NCBI GenBank assembly: GCA_035949055.1
Contig: DASZIO010000042.1
Span: 1-32,288 of the forward strand
Length of the DNA: 32,288 bases
Direction of reading: 5' to 3'
From: Bog-756 sp035949055
GTDB lineage: Bacteria; Actinomycetota; Acidimicrobiia; Acidimicrobiales; RAAP-2
Shown here in pieces: positions 31,972-32,288 of the stretch (the stretch's first letter is position 1; each line of letters starts with the position of its first letter). The translations under genes and the position numbers were made by a program. Under the pieces are notes generated by a model. That model was not told the origin of the DNA, ran no database searches, and saw only the letters and a list, made by a program, of their open reading frames with translations.

Positions 31972-32288
31972 TTGAGCCAGCAGATTCCGAAGCGGCGCTA
32001 CGAAGAGGAGCTCGTCGCGCTGCAGGGTGAGCTGGCCAACATGGCCGAGTGGATCCGCCAGAACGGCGAGCGGGTGATCGTGGTGTTCGAAGGCCGGGAC
32101 GCGGCCGGCAAGGGTGGCGCCATCAAGAGGATCTCGCAGTACCTGAGCCCGCGGGTCTGCCGGACCGTGGCCCTACCCACGCCCACCGAACGGGAAAGAG
32201 GCCAATGGTACTTTCAGCGCTACGTGAGCCAGCTGCCCGCCGCCGGCGAGATGGCGTTGTTCGACCGCAGTTGGTACAACCGGGCCGG
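31972..32288 (+). CDS. ppk2: Polyphosphate kinase 2 (5' part)
   Basis: PPK2 enzymes phosphorylate nucleotides with polyphosphate or run the reverse reaction. The visible 105 codons begin LSQQIPKRRYEEELVALQ. They contain the Walker A loop EGRDAAGKGGAIKRI (residues 40-54), RVCRTVALPTPTERERGQWYFQRYV and the Walker B region LFDRSWYNR just before the window ends. The start is TTG 31972 with GAGGA (31961-31965) 6 bases upstream; no other start fits. The subclass (ADP or AMP preference) cannot be decided from this part. The gene runs off the right edge. Confidence 0.93.
   Translation, partial: MSQQIPKRRYEEELVALQGELANMAEWIRQNGERVIVVFEGRDAAGKGGAIKRISQYLSPRVCRTVALPTPTERERGQWYFQRYVSQLPAAGEMALFDRSWYNRA

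Overview
The window is high-GC DNA that reads as a chromosomal stretch of an actinobacterium. The best guess is an Acidimicrobiia-like lineage, but that placement is inferred from gene style and order, not computed. GTG starts, 4-nt ATGA/GTGA overlaps and TANNNT -10 boxes close to start codons are common. The gene order matches, as I recall it, the Mycobacterium tuberculosis block Rv3462c-Rv3396c: infA-rpmJ-rpsM-rpsK-rpsD-rpoA-rplQ-truA, rplM-rpsI-glmM, glmS-acpS-nnrED-alr, tsaE-tsaB-rimI, tsaD-groES-groEL and guaB3-guaA.

Layout. 1-5968: the secY tail, adk and map, then the alpha ribosomal operon ending in truA. 6125-8429: rplM-rpsI-glmM. 8522-13575: glmS, acpS, the fused NAD(P)HX repair enzyme and alr, serving wall precursor synthesis and cofactor upkeep. 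13596-14693: a VOC protein (minus strand) diverging from a family-4 uracil-DNA glycosylase. 14690-16570: tsaE-tsaB-rimI. 16655-21109: an accessory cassette with queD, queC, a GT9-type glycosyltransferase and an unrecognised 356-residue protein on the plus strand, facing a DUF4254 protein and a thioredoxin-reductase-like flavoprotein on the minus strand. 21230-24370: tsaD, then groES-groEL under a CIRCE operator. 24542-30770: a NUDIX hydrolase, guaB3-guaA and a PcrA/UvrD helicase. 30874-31719: an alpha/beta hydrolase. 31972-end: the 5' part of a polyphosphate kinase 2.

Most of the window is housekeeping, with three points of real interest. (1) rpsM has an in-frame TAG at codon 13 (AAG expected), in a genome that uses TAG as an ordinary stop. 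(2) infA has no ATG/GTG/TTG start at the conserved N-terminus; its reading frame begins at CTG, with a good ribosome-binding site. (3) The six-gene queD-queC-GT9-unknown / DUF4254-flavoprotein cassette sits between rimI and tsaD, which are neighbours in other actinobacteria. Both of its operons start at apparently leaderless promoters with the same TAGGGT box. A pair of tandem repeats fills the gap between the flavoprotein promoter and the tsaD promoter. This cassette is the best candidate here for an undescribed pathway. No tRNA, rRNA, CRISPR array or intact insertion sequence was seen, and no gene-free stretch exceeds about 255 bases.
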